Source: Desulfofustis glycolicus DSM 9705 (GTDB taxonomy: Bacteria; Desulfobacterota; Desulfobulbia; Desulfobulbales; Desulfocapsaceae). From it: DNA of 64,000 bases. The translations under genes were made by a program, and so were the position numbers. The notes below the pieces were generated by a model. The model saw nothing but the letters and a program-made list of their open reading frames with translations, searched no databases and was not told where the DNA came from. Shown here one piece after another: positions 34,433-43,428 of the stretch. The first letter of the stretch is position 1; each line of letters begins with the position of its first letter. The stretch is from the NCBI RefSeq assembly GCF_900130015.1, contig NZ_FQXS01000016.1, positions 1-64,000 on the forward strand, read 5' to 3'.

Positions 34433-36571
34433 ATGCAAAACCGACTGAACGGGAAGAAAAGGATCAGCATCGTCTTCGCCGCATTCACTGCCGGGGCGTT
34501 CGCTGGCCTCATGCCATCAGTTGCGACAGTCGATGCGCTGGCGGATACGAATCTTGAACATATGACGCTGCAGGAAATCGTCGTGACCGATTCGATCATC
34601 ACGGAATCCGCCACCGTTGTCGGGGCCAAGACCATTGAGAAGGGTAAGAACACTACCATTCCCGATGCCATCAAGGACGAACCGGACATCACCATCAGCC
34701 GCCGGGCGGTGGTCGGTGACACCAAAGACATCGTTTCCATACGCGGGTTGTCTACCAACCGGATCGAGTTGGATATCAACGGCCGACCAGTCAATGCCTC
34801 AGGCGTGGTTGGCGGGTATTACATCGACTGGGGCACCATCCCGCTGGATAATATTGAGAAGATAGAGGTTATCAGGGGAGGAAGCTCCGCGCTCTATGGC
34901 AATAACAACCTGGGCGGCGTTATCAATGTCATCACCAAATCGCCGACGGAAAGCCCTACGTTCACACTCTACGGCAACGTCGCCACGGCCGATGGGTTGG
35001 ATCTGGCCCAGAATTACCGGTTCAGCCATTCCTACAAGATCGGCGCGTTTGGCTATTCGTTGGGAGGAAGCTACCAAAAAGCGGATGCTTTTCTCTGGAA
35101 TAATGATTTCGAAGGGAAGAATGTCACGGTCAACACCGAGATCGATATGCCGCTTTCCGGCCTCTTGACACTCGGGATGCAATATTCCGAGAATAATCGG
35201 GGGTTCATTGTCAACAATCGGCGGTCCAGCGACCCCGATGACCCGGGCTTTACCCAGAAAATCAACCCCGATTATCCCCTCTCCCTGGGGGAGAACCTGG
35301 CGCCACCGTTCGGCAGGGCCTATCTCGCGTCGGCGGGGGCTACTTCCGAGAAGACCAAGTACTATCTCGATCTCGGATATGAGCAGCTCATCGGTGATGC
35401 ACTGGTTGAGTTCAAGCTCTACAAAAATATCGAAGATCGGGACGAGGAAAACTATTCAATGAACGGTCTGGTTCCCGGATACTCGGCGGGAACGCTGGTG
35501 GTCGACCAGTCGGTGGCGTCGGACAGGTCGTACGGCGGTAGCCTGAAGGCTACGGTCCCGTTTGGCGATCACGAACTGATCGGCGGTGTCCAGTACAAGG
35601 TTCTCTCCTACGGCGACATTACGGTTAACCATATCGATGTCGCGTATAACGGCAGCCCCAATTCCAGTTCGGAGCCGAGCCAGGAGGCGGAGATGATCGG
35701 CTATTTCCTCCAGGACACCTGGAACATCTCCGATAAATTCATCCTGACCGCCGGACTCCGCTACGACACCTATGAGCTCAAACCCATCAACAACGCGCCG
35801 CTTGCGGAACTGAGCGATGAGACCTTGGCGCCGAAGCTGACCGGCACCTATGCCATCACGGATGAGGACACGCTCACTGCTTCAATCTACCAGTCGAACC
35901 GAACACCGGGTCTGCCGGAAATGTGGTGGTGGGCCAACGGCATGACCCGGGGTAACCCGACGCTCGTGCCGGAAAAGAACAACGCGGCGGAAATGATTTA
36001 TCAGCACCGGTTTTCCCCGACTACACAAACTCGCGTGTCGGGCTATTACTATGATATTGACGATTACATCATGATGCGTTTCGACCCGGACTGGCGAGGC
36101 GTCTACAACATCGATCAGGTACAGATCTATGGTGCGTCCATCGAGCAGCAACTCGGGTTGACGTCCTGGCTGTCGGCTCGAGCCTCCCTCACCTACCAGG
36201 AAAGCAAGAAAGAAGGGGATGTCTTCGATACGGCGCGCCTGACCGATGAACTCGATTTTCTCCCGCAATGGAAAGCCTCACTGGGGCTGGAATTCAAGCT
36301 TCCCTACCAGGCGACGGTGACTACCGATTTTCATTACAGCTCAGATCGGTCGGGCATTTACGCGTATACCAACAGTTCGGGCCGGGCGTTGAAGCGGCTG
36401 GTAACCGTCGATTCGAGCCTGACCTGCGATCTCAATGTGAAAGTGCCGGTTCTGGAACAGGGTGAACTCAGCCTGTTTGCCCAGAATCTGTTCAACGCCA
36501 GTTATGAAGAAGCATACGGCTATCCGCTCCCGGGCATACTCGTCGGGACATCGTTCAAGTGGAATTTTTAG
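34433..36571 (+). CDS. TonB-dependent outer-membrane receptor, predicted for a nickel/metal chelate
   Basis: 712 residues. Signal peptide (about 1-36), TonB-box-like LQEIVVTD near residue 45, plug domain (about 60-165: DIVSIRGLSTNRIELDINGRPVN, DWGTIPLDNIEKIEVIRGGSSALYGNNNLGGVINVITK) and a 22-strand barrel ending in LFAQNLFNASYEEAYGYPLPGILVGTSFKWNF, with the terminal aromatic residue typical of outer-membrane insertion. The ATG at 34433 has GGAGG. A NikR-type box lies about 100 bp upstream, and the next three genes follow closely (12, 3 and 70 bp), so nickel or cobalt chelate uptake is inferred. It is not a close relative of the block A/B receptors. Confidence 0.9.
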   Translation: MQNRLNGKKRISIVFAAFTAGAFAGLMPSVATVDALADTNLEHMTLQEIVVTDSIITESATVVGAKTIEKGKNTTIPDAIKDEPDITISRRAVVGDTKDIVSIRGLSTNRIELDINGRPVNASGVVGGYYIDWGTIPLDNIEKIEVIRGGSSALYGNNNLGGVINVITKSPTESPTFTLYGNVATADGLDLAQNYRFSHSYKIGAFGYSLGGSYQKADAFLWNNDFEGKNVTVNTEIDMPLSGLLTLGMQYSENNRGFIVNNRRSSDPDDPGFTQKINPDYPLSLGENLAPPFGRAYLASAGATSEKTKYYLDLGYEQLIGDALVEFKLYKNIEDRDEENYSMNGLVPGYSAGTLVVDQSVASDRSYGGSLKATVPFGDHELIGGVQYKVLSYGDITVNHIDVAYNGSPNSSSEPSQEAEMIGYFLQDTWNISDKFILTAGLRYDTYELKPINNAPLAELSDETLAPKLTGTYAITDEDTLTASIYQSNRTPGLPEMWWWANGMTRGNPTLVPEKNNAAEMIYQHRFSPTTQTRVSGYYYDIDDYIMMRFDPDWRGVYNIDQVQIYGASIEQQLGLTSWLSARASLTYQESKKEGDVFDTARLTDELDFLPQWKASLGLEFKLPYQATVTTDFHYSSDRSGIYAYTNSSGRALKRLVTVDSSLTCDLNVKVPVLEQGELSLFAQNLFNASYEEAYGYPLPGILVGTSFKWNF

Positions 36572-36583
36572 GGGTTCGTCACC

Positions 36584-37168
36584 ATGTCCAGTGATACCGC
36601 CTGCAGTGAGAGCCAGGAAAAAGGAACCGCTCTGTTTGATGCAGCGACGTGGCAGGAATGCGTAAAATTCCACGGTCATTCCTGCCCTGGTCTGGCTATT
36701 GGCTATAGAGCGGCACTGGCGGCACGGAATCGCCTCAATGTGAGCTTTTCAGCTGATGAAGAAATCGTCTGCGTTACCGAAAACGACGCCTGTGGCGTCG
36801 ATGCCGTCCAGGTTTTGACCGGGTGCAGCATCGGCAAGGGCAATCTGATCTATCGCGGCACGGGGAAAATGGCTTTCAGTTTCTTTGATCGGAAGAATGG
36901 GACCAGCATCCGAATCCTCTTCCACAAACCGATGGGGCAAGGAGAAACAAGGGACAGGGAGCAGGTTCAGCAGGACATTCTCTTGGGGCCGGAGGAAGAG
37001 CTTTTTTCTTTCAGCACCCCGTCGTTCACTCCCCCGTCGGGGGCTCGGCTCTTTACCAGCGTGGTCTGCGAGGACTGCGGGGAGGCAGCGCCTGAGCACA
37101 AGGTGCGTCTGCATCAGGGCAAGAGGGTCTGCCTCGATTGCTTTCCCGACTATTCGAGAGGATGGTAG
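36584..37168 (+). CDS. FmdE-domain protein with C-terminal zinc ribbon
   Basis: 194 residues, no signal peptide, cytosolic. The FmdE signature is clear: KFHGHSCPGLAIGYRAALAA (residues ~27-46), followed by ENDACGVDAVQVLTGCSIGKGNLIYRGTGKMAFSFFDR. A zinc-ribbon tail has CEDCGEAAPEHKVRLHQGKRVCLDCF (two CxxC pairs). FmdE was named from formylmethanofuran dehydrogenase operons, but stand-alone members have no proven activity; known structures bind zinc or another metal through the His/Cys motif. Second gene of the NikR-box operon; a role in binding imported metal or its chelate is inference. Confidence 0.88.
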   Translation: MSSDTACSESQEKGTALFDAATWQECVKFHGHSCPGLAIGYRAALAARNRLNVSFSADEEIVCVTENDACGVDAVQVLTGCSIGKGNLIYRGTGKMAFSFFDRKNGTSIRILFHKPMGQGETRDREQVQQDILLGPEEELFSFSTPSFTPPSGARLFTSVVCEDCGEAAPEHKVRLHQGKRVCLDCFPDYSRGW

Positions 37169-37171
37169 GCA

Positions 37172-37963
37172 ATGGTCGAGCAAGAGTCGATTGCAGGGCG
37201 GAATTCGCAACAGGCCTTTTGGGAGGAGATGGCCGAACGCTATCCGCGCCCTTTTGACCGGAAAACCTTGACCGACAGTCAACGGATCATGGCAATCACC
37301 GAAGACGCGGGAGTGATTATCGATCGGGCGGAAATTCTCGACATCGGCTGTGGCACCGGAACCTACACGTTGCCGCTGGCCCTGAGAGCGAAACGGGTGA
37401 CCGGGATCGATTCGTCGGCAAAGATGCTTGCCATCTGTATGAAGGAACAAGCGGCTGCCGGCCTGAATAATGTCCGGACCCTGCTGATGGAGTGGGGTGA
37501 TGCGGATGTTGAGTCGCTTGGTTTCACAAGGCGATTCGATGTGGTCTGGGCAGCGATGACGCCCGCCCTCCGCACTGCTGAAGATCTTGAGCGAATGCGT
37601 CGTTGTGCTCGAACGTCATGCGTCTTTGTGGGATGGGGATCGATTCGGAAAAACACCTTTCTGGAAGAAATTTTCACTGCCCATAACCGGAGTTTCGGGC
37701 CGCCTCCTGGAGCTGCCGCTATCACCGGCTTGCTGAAGGCCCAAGGCATCCGACCGCGGGAGGCCGAGGTGCGGACCCATTGGGACTGGCAGGGAACTTT
37801 TGCTGAAGCGTGCCGGAACGCGACCGGGTATCTGCAGGTCTCGGGCGAGGATGAGATTTCCGCCGAGACCATTCAAACGATCGTTTCCAGATATTGCCAC
37901 GACGATGTGGTGCACCACAGGACCTATGTCGAAATGAAAGTATTGGTTTGGGACGAGACATGA
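37172..37963 (+). CDS. Class I SAM-dependent methyltransferase
   Basis: 263 residues. Motif I EILDIGCGTGTYTLPLALRAKRVTGIDSSAKMLAI at about residues 52-88, with VVWAAMTPALRTAEDLERMRRCA corresponding to motifs II/III, and a variable C-terminal part that would set substrate. Starts 3 bp after the FmdE gene with GAGAGG upstream, so it is translationally coupled to it. One of three class I methyltransferases in this island, suggesting methylation of a small molecule handled by the uptake system (inference). Confidence 0.85.
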   Translation: MVEQESIAGRNSQQAFWEEMAERYPRPFDRKTLTDSQRIMAITEDAGVIIDRAEILDIGCGTGTYTLPLALRAKRVTGIDSSAKMLAICMKEQAAAGLNNVRTLLMEWGDADVESLGFTRRFDVVWAAMTPALRTAEDLERMRRCARTSCVFVGWGSIRKNTFLEEIFTAHNRSFGPPPGAAAITGLLKAQGIRPREAEVRTHWDWQGTFAEACRNATGYLQVSGEDEISAETIQTIVSRYCHDDVVHHRTYVEMKVLVWDET

Positions 37964-38033
37964 TGTGCTGCGTGGCCACGGATCGTTGTTACCGGCTGGC
38001 CACGTCAATCTTTTACTATGTTGGAGGGAGATG

Positions 38034-39113
38034 ATGAGTAAATTGATCAACACGAATCTTCGACTCATGGGGGTAGTGTGCTTCCTGTTTGTCCTTTCGG
38101 TGCAGCACGTGTTTGCCGGACCTGACGGAGAGAAGCCATGGATGGGCAAGGCCAGAGACACACTGGCAGCCATGATGGCGGAGGTGGGTGCCGCGAAGGA
38201 TGCTTCCGGCCTCCTGGTACTGACCAATGCGGGTTACGGTCAGATCGGCGGCGATACGACGGAGCGGTTCCTGGATATTGCCCAGGAGGTGACCGGCTGT
38301 TCAACCGGCAAACGATCCCTTCTGTCTGTGCATAAATCAATCGACGACCCGATGTGGTTTTCCCTCTATGCAAAGGGCAGCAACAAACTTGCGTACGCGC
38401 TTTGGCAAGCAGACGCCTTTGGCCAGCAAGTGATTGATGCGAATCCTGAACAGCTGTTCTTACCGGACAATTGGCAGGCTGCTGCTGCAGGTTTGTTGAA
38501 GGAAAACATGTTTTCCGTCGTCAGCCTCAGTCTGACCTGGGCGGCCGATCCTCCGTGGCCGCTCCTGCTGGCGGCTACCTTTCACGATCATTTCTGCCCG
38601 GGTGTGAATGCCGGTTATTATTTTGGCCGATATCTCCAGCAGCATCTGCCGCTCAAACAAGGAGAGAAATTCGTTTTCGTCAACGCCCCAGGTATCTGCC
38701 CGGCTGATGCCCTGCAGATGATGTTCAACACCACTGCGGGAAAATCTTCGATGTACGCACGCTCCGTTCCCGGCGAAAGCCTGAAACAGTATGCTCTGAA
38801 CGGGGTGACTCCGTCGAGTGTGGCCATGCGGGTCAATGCCGCAGCGGATACTTGCGACGGGCTGGTCCTTGGCTTTGACTGGAACAAAGCATACGGCTTG
38901 GCCGGCATGTCACCAGAAGAGATTGCCCCGCCCGGCGGAATGAGCAACCCGGTCTTCTTCATCTCCCGGGCGAAAATGTCTCAAGCGCTTGCGCAGGTAC
39001 CTGAACAACAGCTTCTCGATCTGGTGGTGGTTATGAAAGAGTTCTCCGGCAAGGCCTCGCTGGCGGATGATCTGGGCGGAGGCGATCCTTATGGCCAGGT
39101 GCTTGCTCAGTAA
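38034..39113 (+). CDS. Secreted FmdE-domain protein
   Basis: 359 residues with a clear signal peptide (LRLMGVVCFLFVLSVQHVFA, residues ~9-28), so periplasmic. An N-terminal part (VLTNAGYGQIGGDTTERFLDIAQEVTGCSTGKRSLLSVHKS) precedes the FmdE motif HDHFCPGVNAGYYFGRYLQ near residue 190, then APGICPADALQMMFNTTAGKSS and ADTCDGLVLGFDWNKAYGLAGM. No zinc ribbon, unlike the cytosolic member two genes upstream. Of two ATGs (38031, 38034) the second has the better spacing from GGAGG. Could hold or unload the metal-chelate between the receptor and the ABC importer (inference). Last gene of the operon, before a hairpin. Confidence 0.85.
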   Translation: MSKLINTNLRLMGVVCFLFVLSVQHVFAGPDGEKPWMGKARDTLAAMMAEVGAAKDASGLLVLTNAGYGQIGGDTTERFLDIAQEVTGCSTGKRSLLSVHKSIDDPMWFSLYAKGSNKLAYALWQADAFGQQVIDANPEQLFLPDNWQAAAAGLLKENMFSVVSLSLTWAADPPWPLLLAATFHDHFCPGVNAGYYFGRYLQQHLPLKQGEKFVFVNAPGICPADALQMMFNTTAGKSSMYARSVPGESLKQYALNGVTPSSVAMRVNAAADTCDGLVLGFDWNKAYGLAGMSPEEIAPPGGMSNPVFFISRAKMSQALAQVPEQQLLDLVVVMKEFSGKASLADDLGGGDPYGQVLAQ

Positions 39114-39225
39114 TCGGCGGTGTCATAGACCTGACGACGATTTACCATAGATGCATCCCCTGGTTATCTTTTCTCCCATTGAGACGATCGAAAAGTGGAA
39201 CTTGAGATATGGCTGTCTGTCGGTA

Positions 39226-39257
39226 GTGCAGGAAGCAAATATTGTTGCTTCCTGCAC
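39226..39257. terminator. Hairpin between convergent genes
   Basis: GTGCAGGAAGCAA (39226-39238) pairs perfectly with TTGCTTCCTGCAC (39245-39257) around a 6-base loop. It sits between the stop of the secreted FmdE gene and the stop of a minus-strand methyltransferase gene, fitting a shared terminator, although no long T-run follows. Confidence 0.6.
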
Positions 39258-39363
39258 TCAGCTGGTCTGTCAAAGAACAATAAAGGCACACCGTTTTTTG
39301 TGAAACGTATAACGAGTTGAAAGGTCATGATATAATTCAGTGAAAAATCTGTAGTGGTATCTC

Positions 39364-40176
39364 TCAAGCAGACGGCCACCACAACAGGGCCATCAATGAA
39401 GGACTTTCATAGATGCCGTTTTTGCTGCGGGCTAGGACATGATCACGGATGATTGCCAGGTCTGTCTCCTCCGGCCTCCGATATTTTTCAAGTACCATGG
39501 TCCACATTGCCAAGGCTGAGGCCACACTGCGTCGTGTCGTCCAGGGGATATGGGTAAGTTGGGGGCGGCGGTTGCTGAAATACAATTGATTGAAAAGATA
39601 TGGCACTCGATCGATGCCGGCGGTAAGTGGGAGGTTCAGTTGACGGTGGATGATTTCAGTATCGGGGTCTGCGAGACCTGATGTGTCGGCGAGGCAACAG
39701 TATCCGCGACTGATTTTTTCCATCGATTTGACAAGTTCGATAAAGTCGGGAAAATGCCAAGCGGCGTGACACAGCAGTATCAAATCACAGGATTTTGGGG
39801 CGCAGTCCGTATTGCTGTCGAATGATTCGCGTCGAATCTCGATATTGGTAAGCCCAAATGCCGAAATATTTGCGCCAAGAAAATCGGCCATTGTCGGCGC
39901 TGGCTCGAACGCTGTCACGTGCGCTGATCGGCGTGCTAGGGGAATGGTTACGGCGCCAACACCGGCGGCGATTTCAAGGACATGGTCCGTGGCAGACAGG
40001 CAGCCGTTCGCAGCTAACACAGTGGTGATAGCTTCACCATAAGAATATTCGCTGGTCAGTATGAAATCATTGTAGTCAGGTGCTCGGCGGTCCCAGTAGG
40101 TTGTATCACTCACTTGGTGCATTTCTTGTATCGCTTCCCGCCAGGCGGTTGTCCATGCGGATAACTCTGTCAGCAT
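39364..40176 (-). CDS. Class I SAM-dependent methyltransferase
   Basis: 270 residues. Conserved start YWDRRAPDYNDFI, motif I VLEIAAGVGAVTIPLARRSAHVTAFEPAPTMADFL (about residues 67-101), DLILLCHAAWHFPDFIELVKSMEKISRGYCCLADTS, then a helical C-terminus. The ATG at 40176 has GAAGGAG. Transcribed divergently from the methyltransferase/ABC-importer operon beginning at 40743, so both probably share a regulatory region. Substrate unknown. Confidence 0.82.
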   Translation of the reverse strand: MLTELSAWTTAWREAIQEMHQVSDTTYWDRRAPDYNDFILTSEYSYGEAITTVLAANGCLSATDHVLEIAAGVGAVTIPLARRSAHVTAFEPAPTMADFLGANISAFGLTNIEIRRESFDSNTDCAPKSCDLILLCHAAWHFPDFIELVKSMEKISRGYCCLADTSGLADPDTEIIHRQLNLPLTAGIDRVPYLFNQLYFSNRRPQLTHIPWTTRRSVASALAMWTMVLEKYRRPEETDLAIIRDHVLARSKNGIYESPSLMALLWWPSA

Positions 40177-40742
40177 TTTCTCTCCTTCATTGCTCCTTGG
40201 CCGTCTTGTTTGTTCATTGGGATGGTATCCTCTCAAAGAGCGAGCGATATGAGGATGTTGGATCGAAAAATCGGCCCGAGGGCGGTTTTTCGGCCTGCAG
40301 ATATTCTTTCCTCAGACGATGATGTGTCGAGTGCCTGTGTCGTCGATGCTTTTCGAAAACCTATCGTCTCGCTGGGCGTGTCTCATACTGGCATGGTTGC
40401 TTTCAGACTATGATCTCGAGCGTCAGGTCTTGAAAACGCACCCCTCTCGAAAACACTGTCATAATACCACAAGGTCTGGTACTTTGCCTGGATAAGTGTT
40501 ACGTATTTTAAAAATGTATTCTTGTGCTGGCTAGAATACTCCTATGAAAAATTTAACATGCTGATAAAAAACAGCATATTTCTAATTGTCGATGTTGGTA
40601 AAAGAAGATGCAAAGGCGTTGAAGAATGTGAAGATGGTGCATTTTGCCAGGGATACTGAAAGATTATTGCAGGTTGGCAGGTGTCCTTCCAGATTGTGGC
40701 TGAGTATCAGAAGGCAACCTTAGAAGAAAAGAGGGCATTGAA
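40177..40742. other. Divergent promoter region, about 570 bp
   Basis: No gene recognised. AT-rich around 40490-40580 (plausible promoter of the plus-strand operon). One exact NikR-type half-site GTGTTAC occurs at 40497-40503, but the partner 13 bp downstream (GTATTCT) matches poorly, so nickel control of this operon is only suggested. Confidence 0.4.
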
Positions 40743-41501
40743 ATGAGCACCAGTACAGCATTAGATGCGCGAGAAATTAAGTCGATCATGAGAGACGAAC
40801 GCTGGAATCAGCGACACGCCCTTGCCTATGACCGATATCGCTGGCTTTCAAGCCGGGATCGTTGGCGGGATCTGCTCTCCCGGGAGTTGACCGATGTTGC
40901 CGCCGGCGCTGAGATCTTCGAGGTTGGTTCTGGTACCGGATTCCTCACAGAGATTCTGGTAAGCAACGGGTATCGTGTGAACGGTATCGATCTGTCTCCC
41001 GCCATGCTGGCGCGCGCGAGCCGCAACCTTGCCACAGCAGGGTGTATGAATCGAGTTCGATTATCTGTTGGTGATGCGGAAGCACTGGAGGCTCCCAGTG
41101 GACAGGTTGCGGCAGTTGTCAGCCGCTGGGTGCTCTGGACGTTGCCACAACCCCGTCGGGCTCTGGCTGAAATGGTGCGGATTCTTGCTCCGGGCGGGGT
41201 GCTCGTTTGTATCGATGGGCAGTTTCTGGAAATGGGAACGTTTGCTCGGTGGAGATCGGCTCTCGTTGATATGGTCATGACCGGTCGCTTGCCCGAATGG
41301 CGGAGCCCCGGATATTGCCAGGTGAAGGCGGCGCTTCCCTGTCTTGATGGTCCGGGAATTGTTACTGCATTGCAGGAATTTGGACTGGTAGATTTGTCTT
41401 TCAGGAGGCTTACCGCAGAGGAAACCGACGGAAAGATGAAAAACTGGCTTATGGGGGCAGGTTGGAATTCCTTTCTGGTCTCCGGAAGGAAACCGAAATG
41501 A
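40743..41501 (+). CDS. Class I SAM-dependent methyltransferase
   Basis: 252 residues of the UbiE/Methyltransf_11-like group: RWNQRHALAYDRYRWL, motif I IFEVGSGTGFLTEILVSNGYRVNGIDLSPAMLARA (about residues 57-92), DAEALEAPSGQVAAVVSRWVLWTLPQPRRALAEMVRILAPGGVLVCIDG. First gene of the operon leading into the Nik/Opp-type ABC importer, 105 bp upstream of the first permease. The association of a methyltransferase with a metal/peptide importer points to handling of an imported or exported chelator, but no substrate can be named. Confidence 0.85.
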   Translation: MSTSTALDAREIKSIMRDERWNQRHALAYDRYRWLSSRDRWRDLLSRELTDVAAGAEIFEVGSGTGFLTEILVSNGYRVNGIDLSPAMLARASRNLATAGCMNRVRLSVGDAEALEAPSGQVAAVVSRWVLWTLPQPRRALAEMVRILAPGGVLVCIDGQFLEMGTFARWRSALVDMVMTGRLPEWRSPGYCQVKAALPCLDGPGIVTALQEFGLVDLSFRRLTAEETDGKMKNWLMGAGWNSFLVSGRKPK

Positions 41502-41569
41502 TGCCTGTTATGCCCGACGATCTGCAAATCATCTCCCGTTTCGAGGCAGGTGTTTGGCAGAGGTTTTGC

Positions 41570-41600
41570 TTCAGCGCCAGCGCTCTCCACTGGCGCTGAA
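41570..41600 (+). promoter_or_regulatory. Perfect hairpin directly before the NikB-like start
   Basis: TTCAGCGCCAG (41570-41580) pairs with CTGGCGCTGAA (41590-41600) around a 9-base loop, ending 6 bases before the ATG at 41607. No ribosome-binding site is visible between hairpin and start. It may control translation, stabilise the downstream mRNA, or cause partial termination inside the operon. Confidence 0.5.
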
Positions 41601-41606
41601 GATAGT

Positions 41607-42548
41607 ATGAAAACATATATCGCACATCGGCTCCTGCAACTCATTCCTATTGTACTTGGCATAACATTCTTCTCCTTTGCCTTGATGCAGTCGGTTGCCG
41701 GCGATGCGGTAGACGCTCTCTATGACAATATATCCGGAGGCGTATCCGAGGAGATCAAAGCGGAAAGAAGAGCGGAACTCGGGTTGGATAAGCCGTTTCT
41801 CGTCCAGTATGCAAACTGGTTGAAAGGGTTGGTCCAGGGCGATATGGGGATCTCCTATCTGTCCGGCAAAGCGGTTTTCCCCACTTTCATGTCCAAATTA
41901 CCGGCTACCCTTCTTTTGATGGTTTCGTCTATTTCGCTGACCGTTACTGTCTCGATACCGCTCGGCGTTCTTGCTGCGGTGCGACAGAACCGGATCCTGG
42001 ATTATGTAGTCCGGGGTCTGACATTTGCGGGAAATTCCCTGCCGGGGTTCTTTACTTCTCTTCTGCTGATCTATTTTTTTTCGCTGAAACTCAGATTGCT
42101 GCCTGTCATGGGCGGAACCATAAGCTTGAAGAGCATTATCCTGCCGACCTTGACCCTTGCCATTGCAATGTCATCAAAATATATCCGGCAAGTCAGGGTG
42201 ACTGTGCTTGAAGAGTTACAGAAGGATTATGTGACGGGAGCGCGGGCAAGAGGTGTCAGGGAGTCGGTGATCATGTATGCCAATGTCTTGAAGACCGCCA
42301 TGTTGACGATCATCACGCTCTTGGCTTTGTCAATTGGTTCATTGTTGGGAGGGACGGCGATCATTGAGACGATCTTCATGTGGGACGGCGTGGGAAAGCT
42401 GGCCGTGGATTCCATTCTCATGCGGGATTACCCGATGATACAAGCCTATGTCATCTGGATGGCCCTCATTTATGTTGCTGTGAACCTTGTCACCGATCTC
42501 CTCTATCATTTCCTTGATCCGCGCATTCGCAGAGCGCACAGTGCGTGA
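41607..42548 (+). CDS. ABC importer permease, NikB/OppB/DppB type
   Basis: 313 residues. N-terminal helix (YIAHRLLQLIPIVLGITFFSFALMQ), periplasmic loop with RAELGLDKPFLVQYANWLKGLVQGDMGISYLSGKAV, then five more helices. The transporter coupling signature YVTGARARGVRESVIMYANVLKTAMLTIIT (EAA-type motif near residue 212) is clear. Together with the next permease it forms the inner-membrane channel of a nickel/peptide-type ABC importer. The NikB assignment over OppB/DppB rests on the NikR-type sites nearby, not on the protein itself. Confidence 0.9.
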   Translation: MKTYIAHRLLQLIPIVLGITFFSFALMQSVAGDAVDALYDNISGGVSEEIKAERRAELGLDKPFLVQYANWLKGLVQGDMGISYLSGKAVFPTFMSKLPATLLLMVSSISLTVTVSIPLGVLAAVRQNRILDYVVRGLTFAGNSLPGFFTSLLLIYFFSLKLRLLPVMGGTISLKSIILPTLTLAIAMSSKYIRQVRVTVLEELQKDYVTGARARGVRESVIMYANVLKTAMLTIITLLALSIGSLLGGTAIIETIFMWDGVGKLAVDSILMRDYPMIQAYVIWMALIYVAVNLVTDLLYHFLDPRIRRAHSA

Positions 42549-42563
42549 GCATCAATCCATGCT

Positions 42564-43415
42564 GTGAAATGGCGCAAGATATCATTGATGAAAGCCGGAT
42601 TCAGGATCTCCAAAAGCATTCGATTCAGGATACTTTTGTCACTGGCAGGAGTTTTGCTTGTTGTTTCAGCTCTGTCCCCGCTTTTGGCTCCGTACGATCC
42701 GTATGTACAGGACTTGTCCCAGGCATTACAACCACCGAGCGGTATGCACTGGCTCGGTACCGACCGTTACGGGAGGGACATGCTGTCACGGGTGATGGTG
42801 GGAGGACGGACAACTCTTTACACAGCGCTGTCGCTGGTGGCTGTCATATCGGTTTTCGGGACGCTGGTGGGCATCGTCAGCGGATATAAGGGCGGCAGAA
42901 TTGATACGTTTCTGATGAGAGTTTCAGACATTTTTCTGGCCTTTCCCGGGATGGTCTTTGCCATAGCGGTTGCCGGTGTGTTGGGAGGCGGGTTGATAAA
43001 CGCGGTGATGGCGTTGGCGTTCATCTCCTGGCCCAAGTATGCGCGACTGGCAAGAGGGCAAGTTCTTTCCATAAAAAGCCTTTCTTATTTCTCGGCTGCT
43101 CGGCTGAGTGGCTCGGGCACGGTGAAAATCATATTCAGGCATATTCTACCGAATATCACGGGTATCATTCTGGTGACAGCAACTCTTGATATCGGCACGA
43201 TGATCATGGAACTGGCTGCTCTTTCTTTTCTCGGATTGGGAGCAACCCCGCCGACTCCGGAATGGGGTTCGATGATGAGCAATGGACGGAGCATGCTGCA
43301 GACATCACCATGGGTGATCTTGGCTCCCGGTTGTGCCATTTTCATCTCGGTGGTGATTTTCAATTTGCTGGGGGATACCGTACGGGATGTACTGGATCCG
43401 AAGAATAATCAATAA
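42564..43415 (+). CDS. ABC importer permease, NikC/OppC/DppC type
   Basis: 283 residues from a GTG start (a later ATG at 42588 is possible; neither has a strong ribosome-binding site). Conserved OppC-type features: LLAPYDPYVQDLSQALQPPSGMHWLGTDRYGRDMLSRVMVGGRTTLYTA, five to six membrane helices, the coupling motif AARLSGSGTVKIIFRHILPNITGIILV near residue 180, and the end ATPPTPEWGSMMSNGRSMLQTSPWVILAPG...FNLLGDTVRDVLDPKNNQ. Partner of the NikB-like permease 15 bp upstream. Confidence 0.9.
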   Translation: MKWRKISLMKAGFRISKSIRFRILLSLAGVLLVVSALSPLLAPYDPYVQDLSQALQPPSGMHWLGTDRYGRDMLSRVMVGGRTTLYTALSLVAVISVFGTLVGIVSGYKGGRIDTFLMRVSDIFLAFPGMVFAIAVAGVLGGGLINAVMALAFISWPKYARLARGQVLSIKSLSYFSAARLSGSGTVKIIFRHILPNITGIILVTATLDIGTMIMELAALSFLGLGATPPTPEWGSMMSNGRSMLQTSPWVILAPGCAIFISVVIFNLLGDTVRDVLDPKNNQ

Positions 43416-43428
43416 AAGAGAGTGACAA

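Noticed and set aside
40497-40523. Possible third NikR box before the methyltransferase/importer operon
   Set aside because: Left half GTGTTAC is exact, but the right half GTATTCT matches GTAAYAC at only three of seven positions; kept only as a half-site note.
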